A DNA stretch of 24,989 nt, taken from Thiodiazotropha sp040507005. Lineage in GTDB: Bacteria; Pseudomonadota; Gammaproteobacteria; Chromatiales; Chromatiaceae. The stretch covers positions 1 to 24,989 of the forward strand of contig JBEVVS010000160.1 in assembly GCA_040507005.1 (NCBI GenBank), given 5' to 3'. Shown piece by piece: positions 16,801 through 24,977 of the stretch. A program made the translations under genes and the position numbers. Within the stretch, counting starts at the first letter, position 1; each line of letters opens with the position of its first letter. The notes below the pieces were generated by a model. It searched no databases and had not been told where the DNA came from. It worked only from the letters and a program-made list of their open reading frames with translations.

Positions 16801-18665
16801 CCCGCTACCGGGAACTTGTGGATAACATGAGTGACGGTGTGGCGGTCTACGAAGCAGTGGATGATGGCGCGGATTTTGTCTTTCGAGAGTACAACAAATC
16901 TGGTGAACGCATTGGTAGAAATAGCCGGGAGGAGACCATCGGTCGACGAGTGACCGAAGTGTTTCCAGGTATCGAGTCATTAGGACTTCTACAAACATTC
17001 AAGCGAGTCTGGGAAACTGGTGCAGCGGAGTCCTTCCCCATCAGTCAATATCAGGATAATCGCCTCCATCTCTGGGTAGAAAACTATGTCTACCGACTGC
17101 CCGGGGGTGAAATCGTAGCCATCTTCAACGACATCACCGACCGTAAATTGGCTGAAGACGCCTTGAAGGAGAGCGAGGAAAAATACCGTCTCCTGGTGGA
17201 GAATCAAAACGATCTGGTGGTTAAAGTGGATCTTGAAGGCAAATTTGAGTTCGTCAGCCCCTCCTACTGCAAGATGTTCGGCAAGCGTGAAGATGAGCTG
17301 CTCGGCAACACATTTATGCCTTTGATACACAAGGATGATCAGGCAAGAACGTTGGATGCGATGCAACGACTCCATAGCCCGCCCCACACAGCCTATATGG
17401 AACAGCGGGCGATGACGGCTTCGGGTTGGCGTTGGCTGGGCTGGATAGATACCGCCTTGTTGGACGATAAACACAAGGTGACCGGCATCATCGGCGTGGG
17501 AAGGGATATTACGGATCGGGTCGAAGCGATGGATGCTTTACGTGAAAGTGAGGAACGCTACCGGGGAGTGGTGGAGGACACACCAGTTCTAATCTGCAGT
17601 TTTCTGCCAGATGGAAAGATCACCTTCATCAACAAAAGCTATTGTGACTATTTTCAAAAATCTCCGGATACCCTGCTAGGCAGTAATTTTCTAGACCTGA
17701 TCCCGGGCCGGGACAGGACAACGGTGAAGAGCCATATCGAAGCCCTGACACCCGACTCACCCACCCAGTCCCATGAGCATCAGGTGATCTCGAAATCGGG
17801 CAAAACACGCTGGCAGAGTTGGACTAACCGCGCCCTGTTCACCCCACAGGGTGAGATTATCTCCTATCAATCCATTGGCCAGGATATTACCGACCGCAAA
17901 CTTGCCGAAATCAAGGTCAGCCGACTCAATAACGAGCTGGAATTACGCGTCAATGAGCGGACTGAGGAGTTGAAATCGGCCAACAAGGAGCTGGAGTCGT
18001 TTGTCTACTCCGTCTCCCATGACCTGCGGGCACCACTCCGGGCGGTAACCGGATTTGCCCATATCCTTGTCAATCGCCATCTCGACAGTCTGAACGAAGA
18101 GGGTCAACACTATCTGAAGAATGTCCTCGAAGCGGGCAACCACATGGGCATCCTGATCGATGACCTGTTGCAATATTCACGTACCGGGCGCGGCGCCCTG
18201 CAGATGCGACCTATCGAGTTGGCACCGATCATTGAGGGACTGGAGGTCACGTTCGCCGAACTCATCGAAAACAGCGGCGCCCAACTGATCATCGAAAAGC
18301 CATTGGCAACACCCCTGGGTGATGCCACCTTGATTGGACAACAGTTCAGCAATCTGATTGAAAATGCCCTGACCTACTGCCACCCCGACACGCCACCACA
18401 GATACACATCGCATCCAAACACAGGGGCAAGCGGGTATTTATCACGATTGCCGATAATGGCATCGGGATCGCGCCAGAGTACCATCAGAAAATCTTTAAA
18501 GTGTTTCAACGTCTTCATGGGCAAGATGAATACCCGGGTACCGGCGTCGGCCTGGCAATCGTGGCCAAGGCGGCCCGCATGATGGAGGGAGAAGTGAAGG
18601 TGGATTCCTCCCTGGGCAAGGGCAGTCAGTTCACCCTCATTCTGCCTGCAGCGGAGATACATTAA
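13899..18665 (+). CDS. membrane multi-PAS/GAF sensor histidine kinase, 1588 aa
   Basis: Transmembrane segments lie at about 8-28, 49-66, 85-108 and 372-394. The region 109-370 (EINRLQAISDLKSEYVDNWL to GTDWFLLAKMD) looks like a periplasmic Cache-type sensor. Six PAS-like domains follow at about 417-530, 545-660, 670-790, 969-1090, 1095-1212 and 1221-1337, most ending in a DIT-x-R/K type motif. A GAF-like domain (about 798-957) splits them 3+3. The HisKA domain has SVSHDLRAPLRAVTGFAHIL with phosphoacceptor H1374. The ATPase domain shows NLIENALTY, DNGIGIAP and GTGVGLAIV. The kinase core resembles phytochrome-type kinases that pair with Rcp1-like receivers, and exactly such a receiver is encoded next. 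No receiver is fused. The ribosome-binding site is weak. Confidence 0.95.
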   Translation: MNKRPTQYALTIVFIYAVLSIIWILTSDWVIEAITSSPKHLDHANTLKSWLFLVASSLLLYWLMQRLQGIKETPQESLLHGIGSIWLPALLLALFVVPLTITLVYTTIQDKKSSEINRLQAISDLKSEYVDNWLQERRQDSLFIQFNHAIPTAFQNWRQKNDQNAFHLLSEQLDEIENIGEFEGVTLLDRSGISLWKGANLHAQVDSATIKEILRLADSGKVEHFGPYKDTQGETHLDFIVPYRNEKQVLEFVLLLHLDPTKHFLSTISEWPVPSKSGEVVLFRRDGSKVEFLNNLKHDPDSAMQLRWPLNDEALLAAQLARGDWAMAHVVEGKDYRHESVFGVGRRIPGTDWFLLAKMDWSEVYDEALQDAIWMAFTGLLALLMGIIGLYLLRQRQQLAVANATHQAQAERIQALNLLSVIADSSTDAIYAKDLQGRYLLFNKQAEIFTGKSKDEALNQDDNFLFPPHQAEMVMKNDRMLIEQNRVITLHEQVDTKAGPVTFLATKGPLQDESGKIIGTFGVSRDITEMHKMEQELREKESRLRTLFQTLPDLIWLKDPDGVYLACNQMFERFFGAKENQILGKTDYDFLSEGQAAFFRAKDQAAIDAGDSVSNKEWITFADDGHRSLLLTTKCPVLDDSGELFGVLGIGRDITSLHQTEEALRESLEHFRLFYENAPVAYESLDQDGNILDVNPSWLELLGFAANEREQVIGRPITDFIIAEQHPLLEKRFTEFLSTGQVVGKEYDLLRRDGEIVTVSVDGRTGHDPTSNFKQTHCVLHDITARKQHEKYMEIQARRASILLGLPQIAEDLDETSFMQHALSLTKKLIDSPIALIYSINQDQTAIKLVAWSKQTQEEYCHAVYDEYYPIKDTGKWGDAFRLRKPVIFNAFQEATDNRRPLDCQIPLSRIISLPVIEKDRVVLLIVVANKERDYTDLDVETTQLIANEIWHIVQQRRSMNALTMSEARYRELVDNMSDGVAVYEAVDDGADFVFREYNKSGERIGRNSREETIGRRVTEVFPGIESLGLLQTFKRVWETGAAESFPISQYQDNRLHLWVENYVYRLPGGEIVAIFNDITDRKLAEDALKESEEKYRLLVENQNDLVVKVDLEGKFEFVSPSYCKMFGKREDELLGNTFMPLIHKDDQARTLDAMQRLHSPPHTAYMEQRAMTASGWRWLGWIDTALLDDKHKVTGIIGVGRDITDRVEAMDALRESEERYRGVVEDTPVLICSFLPDGKITFINKSYCDYFQKSPDTLLGSNFLDLIPGRDRTTVKSHIEALTPDSPTQSHEHQVISKSGKTRWQSWTNRALFTPQGEIISYQSIGQDITDRKLAEIKVSRLNNELELRVNERTEELKSANKELESFVYSVSHDLRAPLRAVTGFAHILVNRHLDSLNEEGQHYLKNVLEAGNHMGILIDDLLQYSRTGRGALQMRPIELAPIIEGLEVTFAELIENSGAQLIIEKPLATPLGDATLIGQQFSNLIENALTYCHPDTPPQIHIASKHRGKRVFITIADNGIGIAPEYHQKIFKVFQRLHGQDEYPGTGVGLAIVAKAARMMEGEVKVDSSLGKGSQFTLILPAAEIH

Positions 18666-18763
18666 CGTGCTTTGGCATCAATACAAATCCTTCAATTGAC
18701 ATGCTAGACAAAAATGACACATCCTACACCCGATCGCCAGAGCAACAATAAAGGCTAAGGATT

Positions 18764-19222
18764 ATGAGTAATTCCGCCATAATTATGCTGGTTGAAGACA
18801 ATCGCATGGACGTCGAGCTAACCCTGGATGCATTCAAGGAAGCAAGGCTTTCCAATCGAATTGAGGTAGCCAACAGCGGTAGACATGCACTGGATTACCT
18901 TCTCGGTAACGGTGCATTTACCGACCGGATCGAGTATCCCCTTCCCGATTTGATACTGCTTGACCTGAAAATGCCGGGGATTGACGGTTTCGAGGTATTG
19001 AAACAAATCAAAGGGACACCGAAAGTCAAGCGTATACCGGTGGTTGTCCTCACCTCCTCGAAAGAACAGGGCGACCGGGCGCTCTCCTACGACATAGGTG
19101 CCAACTCCTACCTGGTGAAACCTGTCGCATTTTCTGGATTCATCGATGTGGTCCGCCAGATAGAAGACTATTGGTTGACCCTCAATGTTGCTGCACCCCT
19201 GTCAGAAAGCAGGTCAAGCTGA
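18764..19222 (+). CDS. Rcp1-like single-domain response regulator, 152 aa
   Basis: A stand-alone receiver with no output domain. It has the pocket E11/D12 in LVEDNRMDVELT, phosphoacceptor D67 in LILLDLKMPGIDG, the Thr in VVVLTSS and the Lys in YLVKPV. The N-terminal pattern and the insert LLGNGAFTDRIEYPLPD are typical of Rcp1-type receivers that accept phosphate from phytochrome-like kinases. It lies 98 bp after the kinase and 7 bp before the GGDEF-EAL gene, so it may be a shuttle between them or act by binding. AAGGA precedes the ATG. Confidence 0.93.
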   Translation: MSNSAIIMLVEDNRMDVELTLDAFKEARLSNRIEVANSGRHALDYLLGNGAFTDRIEYPLPDLILLDLKMPGIDGFEVLKQIKGTPKVKRIPVVVLTSSKEQGDRALSYDIGANSYLVKPVAFSGFIDVVRQIEDYWLTLNVAAPLSESRSS

Positions 19223-19229
19223 ATCCGCT

Positions 19230-21305
19230 ATGGCGCTACAGGTATTAATTGTCGAGGATCTACCCTACGATGCCGAACTGATGGCAATCAGGCTGATGGA
19301 TGAAGGCTTTGATCTGGAATACACCCGGGTACAGGGGGAAACGGCCTACCTTGAAGCCATAGCGGCCAAACCCGATCTGATTCTGTGTGATTGGCACCTG
19401 CCTCAATTCAGCGGTCATCGGGCACTCTCCCTGCTCCGGCAGCAGAATCTCGATATCCCCTTCATCATCGTCTCCGGCGGTATTGGCGAAGAGGCTGCCA
19501 TCGATGCCCTGCGGCAAGGGGCCAACGATTATGTCTTGAAGGATCGCCCCGCCAGGCTGGGGGAAGCGGTAAAGCGTGTTCTCGAGGATCAACAACTGAG
19601 AGCTGCGCACCGAATTGCCGAGGAGAAGCTACGCCTTGCGGAGCGGGCCTTCCAGAACACTGCCGAAGGCATCACCGTGACTGACGTCAATGGAGATATT
19701 GTCTCTACCAATCCAGCCTTCGAGGCCATCACTGGCTATAGCAGCGAGGAGGTAATGGGCCAGAATCCCCGCATCCTGAAATCGGGTCATCACGAAGATG
19801 CCTTCTATAAGGAGATGTGGGAGACATTATTACAAACCGGGCACTGGCGGGGAGAGATCTGGAATCGACGTAAAAACGGTGATGTCTTTCCGGAATGGCT
19901 TACCATCAGTACGGTCAAAGACAGCCATGGCGAGATCACACACTATGTGGGTGTATTTACCGATATTACCCAGATCAAGGAGGCGCAGGATCAAATCAAC
20001 TTTCTCGCCCATCACGATGCCTTAACCCAATTACCCAACCGCGCTCTGTTTCGCGAGCGTTTTCAACATGCATTGATGCATGCGCGACGGGAGAAGAGTT
20101 CCATCGCGTTGTTGTTTCTCGATCTGGATCGATTCAAGACAGTCAATGACACCCTTGGACACCCCGTGGGTGACGAGGTGCTTCTGAAAGTCAGCCGGCG
20201 CATGAGTCAAATCATTCGCGCCAGCGACACCTTGGCACGCCTGGGTGGAGATGAATTCGTGCTGCTACTGGAGGAACAGACCGATGCTCAACATGCTGTC
20301 GTGGTGGCGCGTAAGTTAATCGACCTGTTCGCCAAGCCGATGATTATCGGCGAACATGAACTGGTGGTGACAGCGAGTATCGGCATAACCCTCTACCCCA
20401 ATGACGGTGATGATCCGGATATGCTTATCCGGCATGCGGACCGGGCTATGTACGATGCCAAACAACAAGGCCGCAACACCTATCGTTTTTTCACCCACGC
20501 CTTGAGCGAGGGCGCATTGGAACGATTGGTGATGGAGAATGACCTGCGCCGTGCGATTAGCCGTAACGAACTGATACTCCATTATCAGCCTATCGTGAAT
20601 CTGCAAACACGCCAGTTGCATGGGATCGAGGCCCTGGTGCGATGGCAGCATCCTAAACAGGGCCTGATACCCCCGGGTCTCTTTATCGAGCTTGCTGAAG
20701 AGATCGGTATCATCGGAGATATCGGCCAATGGGTCCTGCGCTCGGCCTGCAATCAACTCGCCAGCTGGGACAGGGATAATTTCAGGGTACCGCGCATATC
20801 GGTCAACCTGTCAGTACAGCAAATTGACCGGGAAGGCCTGGTCAGCTTGGTCTCGGAGGAGCTTAAACACAGCGGCCTATCCCCGCAACGTCTGGAACTG
20901 GAGGTGACCGAATCGATGTTGATGCGCAATCCTGACTTGAGCCGAACGGTACTCGCTGAACTCAGAACCATTGGGGTCAACTTTGCCATCGACGATTTCG
21001 GCACCGGCTACTCAAGTCTGGCCTATCTGAAACTGCTCCCCTTGGACCGCCTCAAGATAGATCAATCCTTTGTCCGTGATATCGGTCAGGACACCAATGA
21101 CGAAGCGATCGTAAGGGCCATCATCGCCATGTCCAAAAGCCTGGGCCTGGAAGCGGTTGCCGAAGGTGTGGAGGAAGCCAGCCAGGCGGAGTTTCTGCTC
21201 AAATCGGGCTGCGACCTTTCCCAGGGCTATCTCTTCAGCAGGCCACTACCTGCGGAGGAAATTTTCCAAAATTGGGCGCAGACTGCAAATATAGAGACAA
21301 AGTGA
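19230..21305 (+). CDS. REC-PAS-GGDEF-EAL c-di-GMP signalling protein, 691 aa
   Basis: Response regulator for c-di-GMP synthesis and/or breakdown. The receiver (1-120) has E9/D10, phosphoacceptor D54 in LILCDWHLPQFSG and the Lys of YVLKDRP. The PAS domain covers about 138-255. GGDEF at 339-343 is intact, with an upstream RASD inhibitory-site motif five residues before it. EAL at 467-469 is intact, followed by DDFGTGYSSLAYLK and EGVEE. Both catalytic domains therefore look competent; net direction cannot be told. I start at ATG 19230 rather than at the ATG 45 nt upstream, because MALQVLIVEDL is the natural receiver N-terminus and the longer form would overlap the previous gene. It is the likely output of the kinase operon. 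Confidence 0.95.
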   Translation: MALQVLIVEDLPYDAELMAIRLMDEGFDLEYTRVQGETAYLEAIAAKPDLILCDWHLPQFSGHRALSLLRQQNLDIPFIIVSGGIGEEAAIDALRQGANDYVLKDRPARLGEAVKRVLEDQQLRAAHRIAEEKLRLAERAFQNTAEGITVTDVNGDIVSTNPAFEAITGYSSEEVMGQNPRILKSGHHEDAFYKEMWETLLQTGHWRGEIWNRRKNGDVFPEWLTISTVKDSHGEITHYVGVFTDITQIKEAQDQINFLAHHDALTQLPNRALFRERFQHALMHARREKSSIALLFLDLDRFKTVNDTLGHPVGDEVLLKVSRRMSQIIRASDTLARLGGDEFVLLLEEQTDAQHAVVVARKLIDLFAKPMIIGEHELVVTASIGITLYPNDGDDPDMLIRHADRAMYDAKQQGRNTYRFFTHALSEGALERLVMENDLRRAISRNELILHYQPIVNLQTRQLHGIEALVRWQHPKQGLIPPGLFIELAEEIGIIGDIGQWVLRSACNQLASWDRDNFRVPRISVNLSVQQIDREGLVSLVSEELKHSGLSPQRLELEVTESMLMRNPDLSRTVLAELRTIGVNFAIDDFGTGYSSLAYLKLLPLDRLKIDQSFVRDIGQDTNDEAIVRAIIAMSKSLGLEAVAEGVEEASQAEFLLKSGCDLSQGYLFSRPLPAEEIFQNWAQTANIETK

Positions 21306-21344
21306 ATTCAAATCCCTATCTGGTTGACACGCCCGATTACATTA

Positions 21345-21391
21345 TTGACTTGTGCTTTGTATAAGCATATATATCGAGTCATTGATATGCT
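21345..21391 (+). promoter_or_regulatory. candidate promoter with overlapping palindrome for the channel gene
   Basis: TTGACT (21345-21350), a 17-nt spacer and TATATA (21368-21373) form a good sigma70-type match. An inverted repeat AGCATAT (21364-21370) / ATATGCT (21385-21391) overlaps the -10, where a repressor would block initiation. The predicted transcript would carry a leader of about 200 nt. Confidence 0.5.
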
Positions 21392-21577
21392 GGATATTGC
21401 AGGATATGGAGCATCCACCAGATTGGATTTAGTGTTGTTCCAATAAAAGTAGAATAATTTTACAGCTATTATTAAAAATAATAATTAAAAGCAGGCAAGC
21501 CTTGTAAACGGGGTATCTGTAGTATCTGGCGGCTCTTGGTCCGGAAATTTTTTGACCATGCACAGATAGGGGTGGAT

Positions 21578-24500
21578 ATGAAGTATCATGGACTGTTTTT
21601 CACACTAATTGCATTTTCTCTTACCTTTTCCATCCCCACACAATTGAGCGCTTCCAGTATCGCTACCGGTCAACCCGAGGGCGTCTATTATTTTGTCGGC
21701 GAACAGTTGGCTACCATAATCAACCAATATACTGATGTAGAAAGCGAACTGATTTCCACTGATGGATCTATCCATAACCTGGAACTATTGGCTGATAAAA
21801 AGGCTGATTTTGCTATCGTACAAGCCGATATACTCTACCGCGTCATTAATTCTTCAGATGACGTTCAGTTCTCGCATCTAAATACCGCACTCCCATCGAT
21901 GCTGGCAATGGTCGCACTGTTTCCTGAATACACTCAAATCCTCGTAGCAAAAGAGAGCAATATAAATAAAATAATGAGCCTCATCGGCAAGCGTATTTAT
22001 ATTGGCAAAACCAAGAGCGGGTCCTACAGAAATGCCCTGGACATCCTATCATCTCATGGCATATCACCTAAAAACTGTATTATTGTTGAAGATCTTGAGA
22101 GTTACTCCGATGCTTTCGAGGCTCTGCTAAATGGCACGCTTGATGCTGTAGCAGTAACTTCTCATGAGAGAGCAGACCGAGCCGACAAATTTGACGGTAA
22201 ATTGAAGCTGCTACCCGTAGACTCCCATACAAAAAAAATAATCAAACGTAAATTTCCCTACTTCGAATTCACCGCTCCTCAGTCAGATCAATCCGATGGA
22301 GCTCATCCACTCTTCACAAGGGCTGTTCTTGTTGTTCGGGAGGCAGGGCTTGGTGACGATTTCCAGGAAGAAACTGTTACCGAGTTGACAGCCAACATCA
22401 CTGAAAATTTAGAATTAGGACTGGCCAGAAAGTCAGACAGAGATGTATTGATCTTCAAAGGGCAGCAGATGGCTCAAGGATTGCCACTTACCATACACCC
22501 GGGTTCGGAATCCTATTTTACGCAGAAAGGTTTCGTTGTTAACCTTTTCCCCCTTACGACCTGGGTAATCTTGTTAATCTTGACTCTGATTATTGTGGCA
22601 CTATCTCAGTACGGTCATAACTTCGAGTTTGCCTATAATATTCAGAGTAAACTACCCAAAAACACTCTGAAAGCCAGTTTTGCGATCTGGACCGCAGCCG
22701 ATTGGATCGCCCAACGCACCTGGCTCATCACTGTTTTACTGGTACTGTTTTTCCTCTCTTTCGCATTTCTCCTCATCCTACATCTTGAAAACAGCCATTC
22801 CGCCTTGACTGGCGCCTACAATGATTTCGCAGGCAGGGACTTCTCGGAATTGTTCACCTGGATAGTCTCAATGTCATCCATGGGGGGAATTTACTCTCAA
22901 TCGATTACACAGAACAGCGTGCTTGGACAGGGCATTACTGCGTTCATCCCCTTTGTCAGTTATGGCAGCGCATTGTTCTTATTCGTCCAGCATTTGATGC
23001 AAAAAAGCCAGCTTAGAGAACTTGAAGAACAGGGCATTTATGTTCCACACCTATCTGATCATATAATAATCTGCGGTTGGAATTCTCGCGCGCCAAGTAT
23101 AATCAGGGAAATCACAGCACCCAACTCCTGGGTTAAGTCAAAAAAAGTTGTAGTAATTGCTGAATTTGAAGAGGAAAAACCCCTCAAGAAATATAACTTT
23201 CGACGGGATTACGTATATTACTGTCGCGGTATCAGTTCCGACTACGACAAATTGAAAATGGCAAAAGTTGAAAATTCCACAGGGTCATTGGTGTTGGCTG
23301 ACCCAAAGAAGCTGTCATCCCAGAATACCCGCGGTCTGATGACTGTAATTGGAATCAACAGCCTTTCGAAGGAAAATCACTCGATCATCACTGAGCTCCA
23401 CTTCACCGATAATAATGAAAAGTTCAAATTATCAGGCGCCAACAAGATCGTACCGCTGGATAGCATAAAATCGCGCCTTTTCACTCATGCATGTATCTAT
23501 CCGGGTATTACTGATGTCATAGTAAACTTGCTTTCGCTAACCTCTGGTCAAATTCTATCCGCTGTTTCCGCTACCCACAGCCATGAAATTCAAAAAGCTG
23601 TTGTCTCCAAAACCTATAGAGATGCCGCTATAGGACTGAGAGAAAATGGCATATTGCTGCTTGCAGTTTATCGCTATGACCCCTTGTATAAACACAGTGA
23701 AACGGAATTGGATTTTCACCCGACGAAGAGCCCGTATCTGATTAATCCCCTAACACAAAACGATAAAAATTATAAAATTCGCACTGATGATGAGTTATTG
23801 CTATTACAATCACAGCCAAGCTATTACCCGTCAGTAGCATATGCAAAGAATCTTGTTCCTTGTGACTCTTCTTCATTTTTCCACATTGGAAAAGAGATCA
23901 TTTTAGTGATCGGTAGCAGTACATTGTCATTCGAGGTTGTCGAGGCGTTATTACCTCATAGCAAGCAAATCATCCATGTAGTTTCTGATTTCCAATCTGG
24001 GCATGACGCTGAACCGCAGGGGAATCTGATTAGACTTCAGTCGAATGTTGAAAAAAGCGAGGCTTTACTTAAATTGGTAACTGAACACAAAGATGATTTC
24101 AGTCAAGTAACGCGTGCTATTTTATTCGCCCCCCCAATAAAGGACCATTCAATCAGTACTGACCATGAGCAGGGTATTTACCAGGATGACTATATCATGG
24201 GCCTGGCCATATCTTTGCGTAGCATGTATAAAGAATATCTCGGGAATAGTAATCTACATATCCTGGCCGAGCTACTCGATGACAGCAATATAGATCTTTT
24301 TCACGATTTGAAGATCGCTCAACCTATACCTACAAATCGGATCATAGAATTGACCCTCGCCAAGATGGCTTTCTTTAACGGAAAAGTCTCCGAATTTCTG
24401 TTTAAGACAATGAGCTTTTCAGACAAAAACAGCAAAGCACGCCTTATAAAAATCGCAGTACCCGATCTTGCGGAAGAGATTAGGGATAAGAGTGTGGGAA

Positions 24501-24664
24501 AAAGCTACAGCACCATTATACCAGTGCTACTGGATCATAATATGCAATTGCTGGCCATTAAGAAGAGGGATGGTCGAATCATTATCAATCCGGATCTAGC
24601 TTCAAATGAAGACACGGAGGCGTTGCAGGATAACGATTGTTTATTCTTATTTACCAAGCCTTAA
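21578..24664 (+). CDS. TAXI-type binding domain fused to an ion-channel-like pore and tandem RCK modules, 1028 aa
   Basis: Start ATG 21578 has AGGGG upstream and gives a signal peptide (hydrophobic FFTLIAFSLTFSI, site LSA|SS near residue 24). Residues about 28-290 match TAXI-family TRAP solute-binding proteins: IATGQPEGVYYFVGEQLATI, ADFAIVQADILY, LIGKRIYIGKTKSGSYRNA. Three membrane helices follow (about 325-346, 382-402, 452-472). Between the last two is a re-entrant-like DFSELFTWIVSMSSMGGIY (421-439) in the position of a K+ channel P-loop and filter. The filter is not TVGYG. From H495, HIIICGWNSRAPSIIREI resembles the MthK RCK start. An RCK-C-like part lies near 655-740, a second Rossmann (ILVIGSSTLSFEVVEAL) near 770 and a second RCK-C near 950-1028. 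Topology is consistent: binding domain outside, RCK inside. Substrate, ion and gating are unknown. Composition is more A/T-rich than the neighbours. Confidence 0.85.
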   Translation: MKYHGLFFTLIAFSLTFSIPTQLSASSIATGQPEGVYYFVGEQLATIINQYTDVESELISTDGSIHNLELLADKKADFAIVQADILYRVINSSDDVQFSHLNTALPSMLAMVALFPEYTQILVAKESNINKIMSLIGKRIYIGKTKSGSYRNALDILSSHGISPKNCIIVEDLESYSDAFEALLNGTLDAVAVTSHERADRADKFDGKLKLLPVDSHTKKIIKRKFPYFEFTAPQSDQSDGAHPLFTRAVLVVREAGLGDDFQEETVTELTANITENLELGLARKSDRDVLIFKGQQMAQGLPLTIHPGSESYFTQKGFVVNLFPLTTWVILLILTLIIVALSQYGHNFEFAYNIQSKLPKNTLKASFAIWTAADWIAQRTWLITVLLVLFFLSFAFLLILHLENSHSALTGAYNDFAGRDFSELFTWIVSMSSMGGIYSQSITQNSVLGQGITAFIPFVSYGSALFLFVQHLMQKSQLRELEEQGIYVPHLSDHIIICGWNSRAPSIIREITAPNSWVKSKKVVVIAEFEEEKPLKKYNFRRDYVYYCRGISSDYDKLKMAKVENSTGSLVLADPKKLSSQNTRGLMTVIGINSLSKENHSIITELHFTDNNEKFKLSGANKIVPLDSIKSRLFTHACIYPGITDVIVNLLSLTSGQILSAVSATHSHEIQKAVVSKTYRDAAIGLRENGILLLAVYRYDPLYKHSETELDFHPTKSPYLINPLTQNDKNYKIRTDDELLLLQSQPSYYPSVAYAKNLVPCDSSSFFHIGKEIILVIGSSTLSFEVVEALLPHSKQIIHVVSDFQSGHDAEPQGNLIRLQSNVEKSEALLKLVTEHKDDFSQVTRAILFAPPIKDHSISTDHEQGIYQDDYIMGLAISLRSMYKEYLGNSNLHILAELLDDSNIDLFHDLKIAQPIPTNRIIELTLAKMAFFNGKVSEFLFKTMSFSDKNSKARLIKIAVPDLAEEIRDKSVGKSYSTIIPVLLDHNMQLLAIKKRDGRIIINPDLASNEDTEALQDNDCLFLFTKP

Positions 24665-24678
24665 CCAGAAATCAGACA

Positions 24679-24708
24679 GTTGATCCCGACCCAGAATTGG
24701 GGATCAAC
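24679..24708 (+). terminator. 9-bp hairpin after the channel gene
   Basis: GTTGATCCC and GGGATCAAC are perfect inverse repeats around a 12-nt loop, starting 14 bp after the stop. No T run follows, so it may be a transcript-stabilising hairpin or a factor-dependent stop rather than a classic terminator. Confidence 0.45.
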
Positions 24709-24820
24709 AAGGGATCCCAGATAGCAATAGACGGGGCTCCGCACACGACCAGCCTCAGGAAATGCCAGAGGGTGTTGAACTGCCTGGGACAGCCAGACCC
24801 CACCTCCGGAGGCTTTCCAC

Positions 24821-24847
24821 AAAAAAACCCCACTCCACCGATAGGGT
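24821..24847 (-). terminator. possible terminator downstream of tRNA-Val
   Basis: On the minus strand ACCC, a 13-nt loop and GGGT run into seven T residues (24827-24821), 54 nt beyond the tRNA 3' end. The stem is short, so this is a weak call. Confidence 0.35.
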
Positions 24848-24900
24848 CCGAGCGAGGCAATTTAGAAAGGGAGTCAGTAAACCTAACCCATTGATTTAAT

Positions 24901-24977
<77 letters not shown>

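Noticed and set aside
19185..19229. Longer N-terminus for the REC-PAS-GGDEF-EAL protein
   Set aside because: It would overlap the previous gene by 38 nt and add residues before the natural first strand of the receiver; ATG 19230 fits better.
21536..21577. TTG start for the channel protein
   Set aside because: It would bury the signal peptide behind 14 extra residues; ATG 21578 has AGGGG at proper spacing.
24637..24894. 85-codon frame after the channel gene
   Set aside because: It overlaps the end of the channel gene and runs through the hairpin and intergenic DNA; no ribosome-binding site or recognisable content.
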